Made by a program: the position numbers and the translations under genes. This document shows, piece by piece, positions 1 to 7,140 of a stretch of 64,000 nt of DNA; position 1 is the first letter of the stretch, and each line of letters starts with the position of its first letter. Under the pieces are notes generated by a model that searched no databases, was not told the DNA's origin, and saw nothing but the letters and a program-made list of their open reading frames with translations. The stretch is taken from assembly GCA_964351625.1 (NCBI GenBank), contig CAYGOV010000009.1, positions 101,413 through 165,412 on the forward strand, written 5' to 3'. The DNA comes from Marinoscillum sp964351625 (GTDB lineage: Bacteria; Bacteroidota; Bacteroidia; Cytophagales; Cyclobacteriaceae).

Positions 1-333
1 CGTATAGTTTCTGTCTCCAATTTTCACTCTCACAGTATCATTGGTGCCTGCTTCAAGTCCGTAAGAAACATTTTTTCTTTCTTCTGAAACCTCAGAATAT
101 TTTTTACCCATAAACCTCTTTACAGAGCTAATGGTGTTTTGAGGATTGGTAATGGCTTGACGTTTAGCAGGATCACCTACTTTACGTTCTCCGTTACCAT
201 TGTCCAAAAATGCAACGATAGATGGTGTAGTTCTTCGTCCTTCACTGTTCTGAATGACTACTGGCTCGTTACCCTCCATTACCGCCACGCATGAGTTGGT
301 AGTACCTAAGTCAATACCGATTATTTTTCCCAT
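1..333 (-). CDS. dnaK: Molecular chaperone DnaK (Hsp70), N-terminal 111 residues, cut by window edge
   Basis: Hsp70 chaperone, ATP-driven folding of client proteins in the cytoplasm with DnaJ and GrpE. The start ATG is at 331-333 and the frame stays open to base 1. The visible N-terminus carries the Hsp70 phosphate-1 loop GIDLGTTNSCVAV at residues 5-17, then EGRRTTPSIVAF and the GDPAKRQ and KRFMGK motifs of the nucleotide-binding domain. The rest lies outside the window. It is transcribed leftwards, divergent from the membrane protein at 622. The upstream region holds a TGTCA/TGACA half-site array listed separately. Confidence 0.97.
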   Translation of the reverse strand, partial: MGKIIGIDLGTTNSCVAVMEGNEPVVIQNSEGRRTTPSIVAFLDNGNGERKVGDPAKRQAITNPQNTISSVKRFMGKKYSEVSEERKNVSYGLEAGTNDTVRVKIGDRNYT

Positions 334-424
334 TTTGTGTGTTTTTATATTTTAAGTACTCGTGAAATTTCTATTACACAAGGACGTAATCAATGGTTGT
401 GCCAACCGGTCAAATGCAATTGAA

Positions 425-451
425 TGTCAGTTTATTTGTGACAGATTGTCA
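425..451. promoter_or_regulatory. Array of TGTCA/TGACA half-sites upstream of dnaK
   Basis: The 288 bases between dnaK and the next gene hold no ORF. Within them TGTCA (425-429), TGACA (439-443) and TGTCA (447-451) form two overlapping inverted repeats with 9-base and 3-base spacers. This could be an operator for a heat-shock regulator. It is not the HrcA CIRCE element. The function is inferred only from symmetry and position. Confidence 0.3.
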
Positions 452-621
452 TAAAAATCAATTTCTCGCACACGTCTTAAAGACAAATTGCGTGCGTCAC
501 ACATGTTTTTGATTGGTAAAAAAATTATCAAATTAGTTTTTTAGAAAAATCACAATGATATGAACGTTGCTTTTTTTATCTTAACTTGTACTCCCGAAAC
601 TACCTCCTAACTAAAAATACC

Positions 622-1335
622 ATGAAAAATAAAATTCCCGAATGGTTAGATTTTTTTCCGCAAATAGGGTTCACGTTATTTGGCGTGTCGCTCTTCGTTA
701 CCATTCTTTATTTCATCCTACTCGCCACCAAGGGTAAGCGAACACAGAAATTCATTTTTGCATCAGGAAATGAAACTGCATACTTCAATTTGTCATCAAA
801 TTTCCTGGCTGCTGGAATCGTATTTTTTGTCTTTTTCTCTATCATCAACTGGATAGGCAAAGCGGCGTTCTACCATCTATTTGGTGCAGGATTCTTTTCG
901 ATCATTATCGGTTTCGCCGTAGGCTATGCTTTTTGGGCGATCGTTAAGTATTACTATCCATTCATTCTTGAAAAAAGATTGGACAAAATTCGATTTAAGC
1001 CGATGAAATCAGATGCTGGGAACCCAATGCGCTTGATGAATGAGGAAGAAGAGGATAAATTCATGACTCCTGAGATGATTGCTGAAGAAGACAATCACAT
1101 AGCTGATTATGATATTTGGGTAGATGAAGTGACGGGTGAGAAAGTGGTTGAGAAGTATGACATGCTATTTCATGCATTGATCTGCGGTAAATGTAGCTAT
1201 AGGACAATGCGTGATGTAAGAGAAGAAATCATAGAGGAACCTACTTATGAAAAAGAAGGACTTATGATCAAATACTACAAGTGTACCTATTGTGGAAACA
1301 CAATGAACAAAGAGCTAAAAATCTCAAACAAATAG
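622..1335 (+). CDS. Membrane protein with C-terminal zinc ribbon, function unknown
   Basis: A 237-residue protein I cannot assign to a named family. The ATG at 622 is preferred over the in-frame TTG at 586, because the hydrophobic domain follows directly. Three to four hydrophobic segments fill roughly residues 9-120 (for example FTLFGVSLFVTILYFILLA and FFSIIIGFAVGYAFWAIV). A charged, Glu-rich cytoplasmic region follows. The C-terminal 50 residues hold two CxxC pairs (CGKCSYRT and CTYCGN) separated by about 35 residues, the layout of a zinc ribbon. The gene stands alone and is followed by a strong terminator. Confidence 0.8.
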   Translation: MKNKIPEWLDFFPQIGFTLFGVSLFVTILYFILLATKGKRTQKFIFASGNETAYFNLSSNFLAAGIVFFVFFSIINWIGKAAFYHLFGAGFFSIIIGFAVGYAFWAIVKYYYPFILEKRLDKIRFKPMKSDAGNPMRLMNEEEEDKFMTPEMIAEEDNHIADYDIWVDEVTGEKVVEKYDMLFHALICGKCSYRTMRDVREEIIEEPTYEKEGLMIKYYKCTYCGNTMNKELKISNK

Positions 1336-1354
1336 GCTTAATCAATCTTCTCAC

Positions 1355-1391
1355 AAAAGCGCCTGTTGGATTTCCAGCTGGCGCTTTTTTT
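1355..1391 (+). terminator. Rho-independent terminator
   Basis: A perfect 9-bp outer stem AAAAGCGCC/GGCGCTTTT (1355-1363 with 1380-1388), with a further short inner TGGA/TCCA pairing, runs into a T tract. It lies 20 bases after the stop of the zinc-ribbon membrane protein. Confidence 0.8.
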
Positions 1392-1465
1392 GTTTTCATT
1401 TCATTTGTCACAACAAACTCACGAAATTGTCTTGAATAATATAAGACACCCAAATTCGATTAAAG

Positions 1466-2122
1466 ATGAGCACAACAACTGAAAACCTTAAGGAGCAATC
1501 AAATCTTGAAGAGTGGTTCAATTTCATGTCTCATGGAATTACAGGAGTCACAGCCATTGGCGGAATGGTCGTTTTGATTGTCTTTGGTGCCCAAAGTGAT
1601 AAAGATTGGAGTCTGTTTAGCGCGCTATTCTATGGCGTCAGTCTGGTTCTGTTGTATACATTTTCGACCATTTATCATGCGCTGAGGCACAGAACTGCAA
1701 AGCATGTCTTCAATATCCTTGATCACTGCGGGATTTACTTGTTGATCGCAGGTACTTACACCCCTGTTTTACTCATTACCATTGGTGGCACTGTAGGATG
1801 GACATTCTTCGCTATCCAATGGGGCATGGCTGTGATAGGCATCATACTGAAAGTGTTTTATACCGGTAAATTCAAGATTATATCTACCCTAATGTACGCC
1901 TTCATGGGCTGGATTATCGTTTTCAAAATTGACTTGGTGAGAGCCTTAATGCCAGATCCAGCCTTCTGGTTATTGGCGGCTGGTGGCCTTGCCTATACGA
2001 TTGGTATTGTTTTCTACATCATCGATTATCGCATGAAGATGGCCCATTTTATCTGGCACCTCTTTGTGATGGCAGGTAGCATCCTTCATTTTTTGATGAT
2101 GGTCCTTTATATTTTCAGGTAA
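1466..2122 (+). CDS. trhA: Hemolysin III / PAQR family membrane protein
   Basis: A 218-residue, seven-helix integral membrane protein of the hemolysin III (YqfA/TrhA) branch of the PAQR superfamily. In bacteria this family is linked to membrane-lipid homeostasis; toxin activity is historical. Visible family marks are N-terminal FNFMSHGITG, FSTIYHALRHR, the core LDHCGIYLLIAGTYTP and the C-terminal HFIWHLFVMAGSILHF, which supplies the conserved metal-binding histidines. The length matches the family. It is monocistronic; its stop lies 10 bases from the convergent small-protein gene. The symbol follows the family name and the specific role is inferred. Confidence 0.92.
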   Translation: MSTTTENLKEQSNLEEWFNFMSHGITGVTAIGGMVVLIVFGAQSDKDWSLFSALFYGVSLVLLYTFSTIYHALRHRTAKHVFNILDHCGIYLLIAGTYTPVLLITIGGTVGWTFFAIQWGMAVIGIILKVFYTGKFKIISTLMYAFMGWIIVFKIDLVRALMPDPAFWLLAAGGLAYTIGIVFYIIDYRMKMAHFIWHLFVMAGSILHFLMMVLYIFR

Positions 2123-2132
2123 TTTCTAAAGG

Positions 2133-2321
2133 TTAGTCCTTCTTCTCCCGTTTGCTGATAAAGTAGCGTGCTATTAATAACAATACGAAAACTCCGATGA
2201 TTAGCCCCGGCGCAATGCTATGGATCTTGTCCATGATTTCAGGTTGATCTTCTCCATCCATGAAAAAATAGATCATCACACCAATCATAAAGTACAAGAA
2301 ATAGCGATAAGGTTTTGCCAT
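2133..2321 (-). CDS. Small two-helix membrane protein, unknown
   Basis: A 62-residue protein starting at the ATG (2319-2321) that gives MAKPYRYFLYF. An upstream in-frame TTG at 2330 is possible but would overlap the preceding gene's stop. Two hydrophobic stretches (about residues 6-21 and 37-55) flank a short acidic loop (DGEDQPEIMDK), and the C-terminus is basic (SKREKKD). No family was recognised. It is the third gene of a tight minus-strand run of three tiny membrane-protein genes, starting 5 bases after the stop of the second. Confidence 0.65.
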   Translation of the reverse strand: MAKPYRYFLYFMIGVMIYFFMDGEDQPEIMDKIHSIAPGLIIGVFVLLLIARYFISKREKKD

Positions 2322-2326
2322 GCTTT

Positions 2327-2476
2327 TCAATTACAATTTTTCAATTCATATTCCAGGTCCTGAATCTTTATAGACACCCTTTCATATTTGGCAGCTTCTT
2401 GATTAGCCCAGATCATGCTCACAAGAGGCAGCAGCACTAATATCACAACTAGAATTATCTTTTTTGACTTATTCAT
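2327..2476 (-). CDS. Tiny single-pass membrane protein with short coiled-coil tail, unknown
   Basis: A 49-residue ORF read from the reverse strand. It begins MNKSKKIILVV, followed by a hydrophobic helix (residues 7-24) and a charged helical tail ending DLEYELKNCN. Its ATG overlaps the stop of the preceding tiny gene by 8 bases (GATGAATAA), which suggests translational coupling. Layout, size and the near-terminal cysteine resemble the preceding gene, so the two may be diverged paralogues. No function is known. Confidence 0.55.
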   Translation of the reverse strand: MNKSKKIILVVILVLLPLVSMIWANQEAAKYERVSIKIQDLEYELKNCN

Positions 2477-2624
2477 CTTGACAATCCTTTAAGTCATTTT
2501 CTAACCTCAAGGCTCTCCACTCTAAATTATTTTCCCTATCCATCTTTTTGGAGAATGCAAAACCTAGAAAAAATCCTGTGAAGAGCATGGAGAGAACAAC
2601 TAAAATCCAGAGGCCATTTTTCAT
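2469..2624 (-). CDS. Tiny single-pass membrane protein, first of a three-gene run, unknown
   Basis: A 51-residue ORF with ATG at 2622-2624. It starts MKNGLWILVVLSMLFTG, giving one transmembrane helix (about residues 4-24). The tail SKKMDRENN...LRLENDLKDCQDE looks like a short amphipathic or coiled-coil helix with a cysteine four residues from the end. It is the promoter-proximal gene of the micro-operon and diverges from prfC across 84 bases. Support comes from the open frame, sensible composition and coupling with its neighbours. Confidence 0.55.
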   Translation of the reverse strand: MKNGLWILVVLSMLFTGFFLGFAFSKKMDRENNLEWRALRLENDLKDCQDE

Positions 2625-2661
2625 TTGGTGGTGGTATTTATTAGAAAGCCAATTTACTTTT

Positions 2662-2689
2662 TTTGACGTAGCTAAAAAAGGTAATTTTG
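2662..2689 (+). promoter_or_regulatory. Candidate Bacteroidota-type promoter for prfC
   Basis: The -7 box TAATTTTG (2682-2689) matches the Bacteroidota consensus TAnnTTTG. A TTTG (2662-2665) lies 16 bases upstream, slightly closer than the usual spacing of about 19. The start codon of prfC follows 20 bases later. Confidence 0.4.
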
Positions 2690-2708
2690 CGCCACATCCA
2701 AGAACTGC

Positions 2709-4289
2709 ATGACATTAGAACAAGAGATACAAAAGCGCCGAACCTTTGGCATCATAGCTCACCCTGATGCAGGTAAAACCACATTGACGGAAAAACTCCT
2801 CCTTTTTGGTGGTGCTATCCAAATAGCGGGCGCTGTGAAATCCAATAAGATAGATGTGGGCACTCGCTCCGATTGGATGGAGATAGAAAAGCAACGGGGT
2901 ATTTCTGTGGCTACATCCGTGATGGGATTCGACTACAAAGACCTCAAAATCAACATTCTGGATACACCAGGTCACGAAGACTTTGCCGAAGATACTTACC
3001 GTACACTTACTGCGGTGGATAGTGTAATCATGGTGATCGACTGTGTGAAAGGTGTAGAAAAACAAACAGAGAAGCTCATGGAAGTCTGCCGGATGAGAAA
3101 TACGCCAGTGCTTTGTTTCATTAACAAACTTGACCGTGAGGGACGTGATGCTTTTGACTTACTGGATGAGATTGAGGAAAAGCTAGGCATCAAGGTGCGA
3201 CCGATGAGTTGGCCAATAGGTATGGGGAAATCGCTGCGTGGCGTTTATAATATTTTCGAAAACAATCTCAACCTCTATGAACCAAGTAAATCAAAAAAAG
3301 TAACGGATGTCGTGGAGATCAAAGGGGTAAATGATCCTGAACTAGATAAGCGTCTCCCAGCCTCCGCGGTAAAAGAATTGCGCGAAGAAATTGAGTTGAT
3401 CAATGGAGTGTATGATCCCTTGAATGTACAAGATTACCTTGACGGAAAAGTAGCTCCAGTATTCTTCGGAAGTGCCGTAAACAACTTCGGTGTAAGAGAA
3501 CTACTCGACTGCTTTATACAAATAGCTCCCCCTCCTGTGCCACGAGAAACAGACGAGCGCGTGATTGCACCGAATGAAAAGAAATTTTCGGGATTCATAT
3601 TTAAAATTCATGCGAATATGGACCCGAAGCACCGTAACAGGATTGCTTTTGCTCGAATCTGCTCCGGCACATTCCACCGTGGACAGAATTATTACCACGT
3701 GAGATCGGATAAAAATTTCCGTATCAGCAACGCCACTGCTTTCATGGCCCAACAAAAAGAAACTGTAGATGAAGCTTTTCCGGGTGATATCATAGGACTC
3801 TATGATACTGGCAACTTGAAAATAGGCGATACAATAAGTGAGGGTGAAAAGGGACAATATAAAGGCATTCCGTCATTCTCTCCTGAGCTTTTCAGAGAAG
3901 TTCTCAATATGGATGCTATGAAATCTAAACAGCTCGAAAAAGGTCTTAATCAGCTCATGGATGAAGGTTTGGCGCAACTATTCACTTTCGAAATGGGTTC
4001 TAGAAAGGTAGTGGGCACTGTGGGTGCTCTTCAGTTTGAAGTTCTCCAATACCGTCTTCTTAATGAGTACAATGCCAAAGCACGCTTTGATGCAGTAAGC
4101 ATTCACATGGCTTGCTGGATCAGTTCTAAAGACGAATCCAAACTTGATGCCTTTGTGAAAGATAAATACCGTCACATAGCCAAAGACAAAGAAGGCAAGC
4201 TGGTGTTCATGGCAGAGTCAAAAGCTTGGTTGCAGATGGTTAGGGACAATTTCCCTGATATCGATTTTCACTTTATCAGTGAGTTTTAG
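2709..4289 (+). CDS. prfC: Peptide chain release factor 3 (RF3 GTPase)
   Basis: A 526-residue translational GTPase that recycles RF1/RF2 from the ribosome after peptide release. The G1 loop AHPDAGKTT is at residues 17-25, the switch-I/G2 region has QRGISVATSVMGF, G3 is DTPGHEDF and G4 is NKLD. The KSNKIDVGTRSDWM insert after G1 is typical of RF3 rather than EF-G. The length is close to the E. coli protein (about 529). It is first in a plus-strand run, with the pseudouridine synthase following after 8 bases. Confidence 0.97.
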   Translation: MTLEQEIQKRRTFGIIAHPDAGKTTLTEKLLLFGGAIQIAGAVKSNKIDVGTRSDWMEIEKQRGISVATSVMGFDYKDLKINILDTPGHEDFAEDTYRTLTAVDSVIMVIDCVKGVEKQTEKLMEVCRMRNTPVLCFINKLDREGRDAFDLLDEIEEKLGIKVRPMSWPIGMGKSLRGVYNIFENNLNLYEPSKSKKVTDVVEIKGVNDPELDKRLPASAVKELREEIELINGVYDPLNVQDYLDGKVAPVFFGSAVNNFGVRELLDCFIQIAPPPVPRETDERVIAPNEKKFSGFIFKIHANMDPKHRNRIAFARICSGTFHRGQNYYHVRSDKNFRISNATAFMAQQKETVDEAFPGDIIGLYDTGNLKIGDTISEGEKGQYKGIPSFSPELFREVLNMDAMKSKQLEKGLNQLMDEGLAQLFTFEMGSRKVVGTVGALQFEVLQYRLLNEYNAKARFDAVSIHMACWISSKDESKLDAFVKDKYRHIAKDKEGKLVFMAESKAWLQMVRDNFPDIDFHFISEF

Positions 4290-4297
4290 AATTTAAA

Positions 4298-4987
4298 ATG
4301 TCTAGCGCCCCACACGTTCTTTTCGAAGACAATCATCTCCTCATCCTCAATAAGCCTGCAGGATGGCTTGTGCAAGGTGACAAGACAGGTGATGCTACGC
4401 TGACTGACTGGGGACGGGAATACATCAAGGAGAAATATCAAAAACCTGGTGAGGTATTCTTACATCCATGCCATCGGCTAGACCGTCCGGTGAGCGGAAT
4501 TACCATTTTCGCTAGGACTTCCAAGGCGCTAGAGCGGATGAACAAACTCTTCCGTGAAGATGATATCACTAAAGCCTATGTTGCTGTGGTAAAGGGGAAA
4601 CCTGCACAGGATAGCGCCAAGTTGATCCATTGGCTGGAGAAAAATAGCGACACCAACATTGTAAAGGCTTTTGACAAAGACAATGGTCGCGGAAAAAGAG
4701 CAGAACTGGATTACAGCCTGAATGCTACTGCTCAAAATCTTTCATTGCTTCAAGTCTTCCCCAAAACGGGTCGCGCACATCAGATCAGGGTACAATTGGC
4801 TAAAATGGGCTGTCCAATCAAGGGCGATTTGAAATATGGATTTCCTGATGCCAACCCAGACAAAAGTATTCATTTACACGCCTTTGCTATTAAGTTTGTA
4901 CACCCAGTAAAAAAAGAAGCGATGGAGATAAGATGTGCTCCAAATTGGGAGGCATTCAAAGATATCATCAATGGGTTGGATCGATAA
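4298..4987 (+). CDS. RluA-family pseudouridine synthase
   Basis: A 229-residue RNA pseudouridine synthase. The catalytic Asp62 lies in the motif HRLDRPVSGI, and the protein shows the family's NKPAGWLVQ start, DITKAYVAVVKG, and the C-terminal GRAHQIRVQLAKMGCPIKGDLKYG. No N-terminal S4 RNA-binding domain is present, so it is a short-form RluA-like enzyme. The substrate (rRNA or tRNA position) cannot be told from sequence alone. Its 3' end overlaps the next gene by 17 bases. Confidence 0.93.
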   Translation: MSSAPHVLFEDNHLLILNKPAGWLVQGDKTGDATLTDWGREYIKEKYQKPGEVFLHPCHRLDRPVSGITIFARTSKALERMNKLFREDDITKAYVAVVKGKPAQDSAKLIHWLEKNSDTNIVKAFDKDNGRGKRAELDYSLNATAQNLSLLQVFPKTGRAHQIRVQLAKMGCPIKGDLKYGFPDANPDKSIHLHAFAIKFVHPVKKEAMEIRCAPNWEAFKDIINGLDR

Positions 4988-5276
4988 ATTACAGACACGG
5001 TGGGAGCTTAAAAACACCCTGCAAGTCATCCTTGTTTTGATTGCATTTGCATGTACTGGATTCACGGTACTGTTCCTCAAGCGACCCATTGTCGCATATT
5101 TCACCGCAGATGGTGAGCAAGGGATCTTCTTCTCCATCATTTACTACATTCTCATCTTCCCGATCTACAACCTGATATTGCTGATCTATGGATTTCTACT
5201 GGGACAGTTTACCTTCTTCTGGGAATTTGAAAAGAAGACCTACCGCAGACTAACGGGTAAAAAAGATGATGCTTGA
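4971..5276 (+). CDS. Small membrane protein (DUF6787-like)
   Basis: A 101-residue protein with two hydrophobic helices (roughly residues 14-34 and 55-80) and a basic C-terminal tail. The start MGWIDKLQTRWELKN at 4971 is preferred to the frame's earliest ATG at 4935, which would overlap the pseudouridine synthase by 53 bases instead of 17. The WELKN start and the tail KKTYRRLTGKK resemble a small uncharacterised Bacteroidota family (DUF6787, assigned from memory). It overlaps pabB by about 10 bases and is probably co-translated. Confidence 0.7.
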   Translation: MGWIDKLQTRWELKNTLQVILVLIAFACTGFTVLFLKRPIVAYFTADGEQGIFFSIIYYILIFPIYNLILLIYGFLLGQFTFFWEFEKKTYRRLTGKKDDA

Positions 5277-6231
5277 TCGAGAAGAAGCTATCAAGCAAAT
5301 AAATGCACTGGTAACTCAGGGTAAGCCATTTTTTTTCTTCACGGATTTTTTAGGTGAAAGAACCTGGCTTAAGCCTATAACCGAAATTGCTAAGAAGGAC
5401 ATTGATTTTGCATTCCATAGTAAGGAAACCAATCACGAGAAGAGATCTTTTAAATTCGAAAAATTTCCACTTTCACAGGAAGCCTTTGCGGCACCCTATC
5501 TATATGTAGTTGACCAAATCAACTATGGAAATTCCTATCTCGTTAATCTCACATTTAAAACACCGATCAAAACAGATTTGTCAATCAATGAGATCTATGA
5601 GCATAGCCATGCTAAATACAAAGTCCGTTTTAGAGATCAGTTTGTGGTCTTCTCCCCTGAAACTTTCGTCAAAATCAAAGATGGATTTATCTATTCATAT
5701 CCAATGAAAGGAACCATAGATGCTTCTATCAAAAACTCAGAGGCAATATTGATGAATGATCCTAAGGAAATTGCAGAGCATGTGACTATTGTGGATTTGA
5801 TTAGAAATGACCTAAGCCAGATCGCCTCCAAGGTAGAGGTAACCAAATTTCGATTTGTCAGCCAACTTAACACAAACGATAAAAACCTTCTTCAGGTTAG
5901 CTCAGAAATCAGAGGCAAATTACCTCAGAATTACGCTTTACAACTCGGAGATCTTTTCTTCAAACTACTACCTGCGGGCTCTATCTCTGGTGCCCCAAAA
6001 GAGCAAACGATCAAAATAATCAAAGCGGCAGAAACACAAAATAGAAATTTTTATACAGGTGTTTGCGGCCACTTTGATGGGAAGGATTTTGACTCTGGCG
6101 TCATGATACGATTTATCGAGAAAGAGGGTGAAAATATGTACTACAGAAGCGGTGGAGGTATCACCTCTTTTAGTGATGAAGCTAAAGAATACCAAGAAAT
6201 CATTGATAAAATCTATGTGCCGATTTATTGA
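5266..6231 (+). CDS. pabB: Aminodeoxychorismate synthase component I
   Basis: A 321-residue chorismate-binding enzyme making 4-amino-4-deoxychorismate for p-aminobenzoate and folate. The motif PMKGT (Lys148) carries the lysine typical of PabB; anthranilate synthases have PIAGT there. Other family marks are the DQINYGNSYLVN segment, IVDLIRNDLSQ, PAGSISGAPK and GVCGHFDG. It is the short form lacking most of the usual N-terminal region, as is common in Bacteroidota. It overlaps pabC by 17 bases. A second possible ATG is one codon downstream. Confidence 0.93.
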   Translation: MMLDREEAIKQINALVTQGKPFFFFTDFLGERTWLKPITEIAKKDIDFAFHSKETNHEKRSFKFEKFPLSQEAFAAPYLYVVDQINYGNSYLVNLTFKTPIKTDLSINEIYEHSHAKYKVRFRDQFVVFSPETFVKIKDGFIYSYPMKGTIDASIKNSEAILMNDPKEIAEHVTIVDLIRNDLSQIASKVEVTKFRFVSQLNTNDKNLLQVSSEIRGKLPQNYALQLGDLFFKLLPAGSISGAPKEQTIKIIKAAETQNRNFYTGVCGHFDGKDFDSGVMIRFIEKEGENMYYRSGGGITSFSDEAKEYQEIIDKIYVPIY

Positions 6232-6808
6232 AAGTATAAGATTTGAAGAAGGAGCTTACCAGCTTCTTGATTACCATCAAAAGCGCGTAGACAGGACATT
6301 TGCTGAGATTTTCTCCGGAGGTATACCGCATGATCTTTCGGCAATCCTGCCTCCTCTCGATTTAGTGACTAGACATAAAATACGTATAGCGTATGATGCC
6401 AATGGATTCAGCATCAGTTTAAGCGAATATCATATTCGCCCAATAGGTAAAATTCAATTGGTCTTTGATAATAATATAGAATATCATCTGAAAAATACAG
6501 ATAGAAATTCGTTGGGAGTTCTTTATGCCAAGCGAGGAATTGCTGACGATATTCTAATCATCAAAAATGGATTGGTAACAGACAGCTACTATGCCAATCC
6601 GGCCTTTTGGGATGGCAAGGAATGGCTGGTGCCTAATTCCTATCTCCTTAATGGAGTGAAACGCCAATATTTGTTGACAAAAAACAAGGTTCGCGAAATT
6701 GAGATTCGCGAAGAAGATATTGCTTCATTTGAAAAAGTGAGCTTAATAAATGCCATGCTAGATTTGGGTGATATAGAAGTAAATACTGCTCATATTTTAA
6801 GCTTCTAA
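6215..6808 (+). CDS. pabC: Aminodeoxychorismate lyase, class IV aminotransferase
   Basis: A 197-residue class IV PLP enzyme expected to split aminodeoxychorismate into p-aminobenzoate and pyruvate. The ATG at 6215 (MCRFIESIRFEEG) is chosen because the family begins with this E(T/S)I strand. The longer frame start at 6128 lies inside pabB. Residues consistent with the fold are DYHQKRVDRTF (substrate arginine region), ADDILIIKNGLVTDSYYANP and LLNGVKR. It is directly coupled to pabB, which supports PabC over a branched-chain aminotransferase. It is shorter than most members. Confidence 0.88.
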   Translation: MCRFIESIRFEEGAYQLLDYHQKRVDRTFAEIFSGGIPHDLSAILPPLDLVTRHKIRIAYDANGFSISLSEYHIRPIGKIQLVFDNNIEYHLKNTDRNSLGVLYAKRGIADDILIIKNGLVTDSYYANPAFWDGKEWLVPNSYLLNGVKRQYLLTKNKVREIEIREEDIASFEKVSLINAMLDLGDIEVNTAHILSF

Positions 6809-6823
6809 AGCACCCAAGTCATA

Positions 6824-6851
6824 AAAAAAGGGAACCAATGGTTCCCTTTCC
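6824..6851 (-). terminator. Terminator of the atpDC operon (hairpin usable in both directions)
   Basis: AAAGGGAACC/GGTTCCCTTT stem (10 bp) around an AAT loop. On the minus strand it is followed by a seven-T run, the correct side for atpC. On the plus strand it could also end pabC. Confidence 0.8.
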
Positions 6852-6875
6852 TATATTATTCGATTACTGAAAATA

Positions 6876-7136
6876 TCAAGCAGTCTCGATTTTCTCTGCA
6901 AGTACCATCACTTTGTTGTTCAACACTTCTACTACGCCTCCAGTTACCTTAAAGTGTATTGTCTGTGTTTTCTTATCTATGTCGTGAATTAGTTTGATAT
7001 CACCAGTACCCAAAGTAGAGATCATTGGTGCATGATCACCCAGTACTTGGAATGACCCATCACTTCCTGGAAAAGTAGCACTTTCTACTTCTCCTTCGAA
7101 TACTTTTTCGTCTGGTGTTACTATTTCTAAGTACAT
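6876..7136 (-). CDS. atpC: F1F0 ATP synthase epsilon subunit
   Basis: An 86-residue epsilon subunit of F1, part of the central stalk. It shows the beta-sandwich hallmarks MYLEIVTPDEKVFEGEVESATFPGSDGSFQVLGDHAPMISTL. It ends after the beta-sandwich and lacks the C-terminal helical hairpin used for inhibition in E. coli; such short forms are usual in Bacteroidota. It lies 4 bases after atpD. The rest of the ATP synthase operon is not in the window, so the two genes are split from the other subunits. Confidence 0.96.
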   Translation of the reverse strand: MYLEIVTPDEKVFEGEVESATFPGSDGSFQVLGDHAPMISTLGTGDIKLIHDIDKKTQTIHFKVTGGVVEVLNNKVMVLAEKIETA

Positions 7137-7140
7137 AAGA

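Noticed and set aside
334..621. Search for a CIRCE element or a tRNA upstream of dnaK
   Set aside because: No TTAGCACTC-N9-GAGTGCTAA and no cloverleaf-like sequence found by eye.
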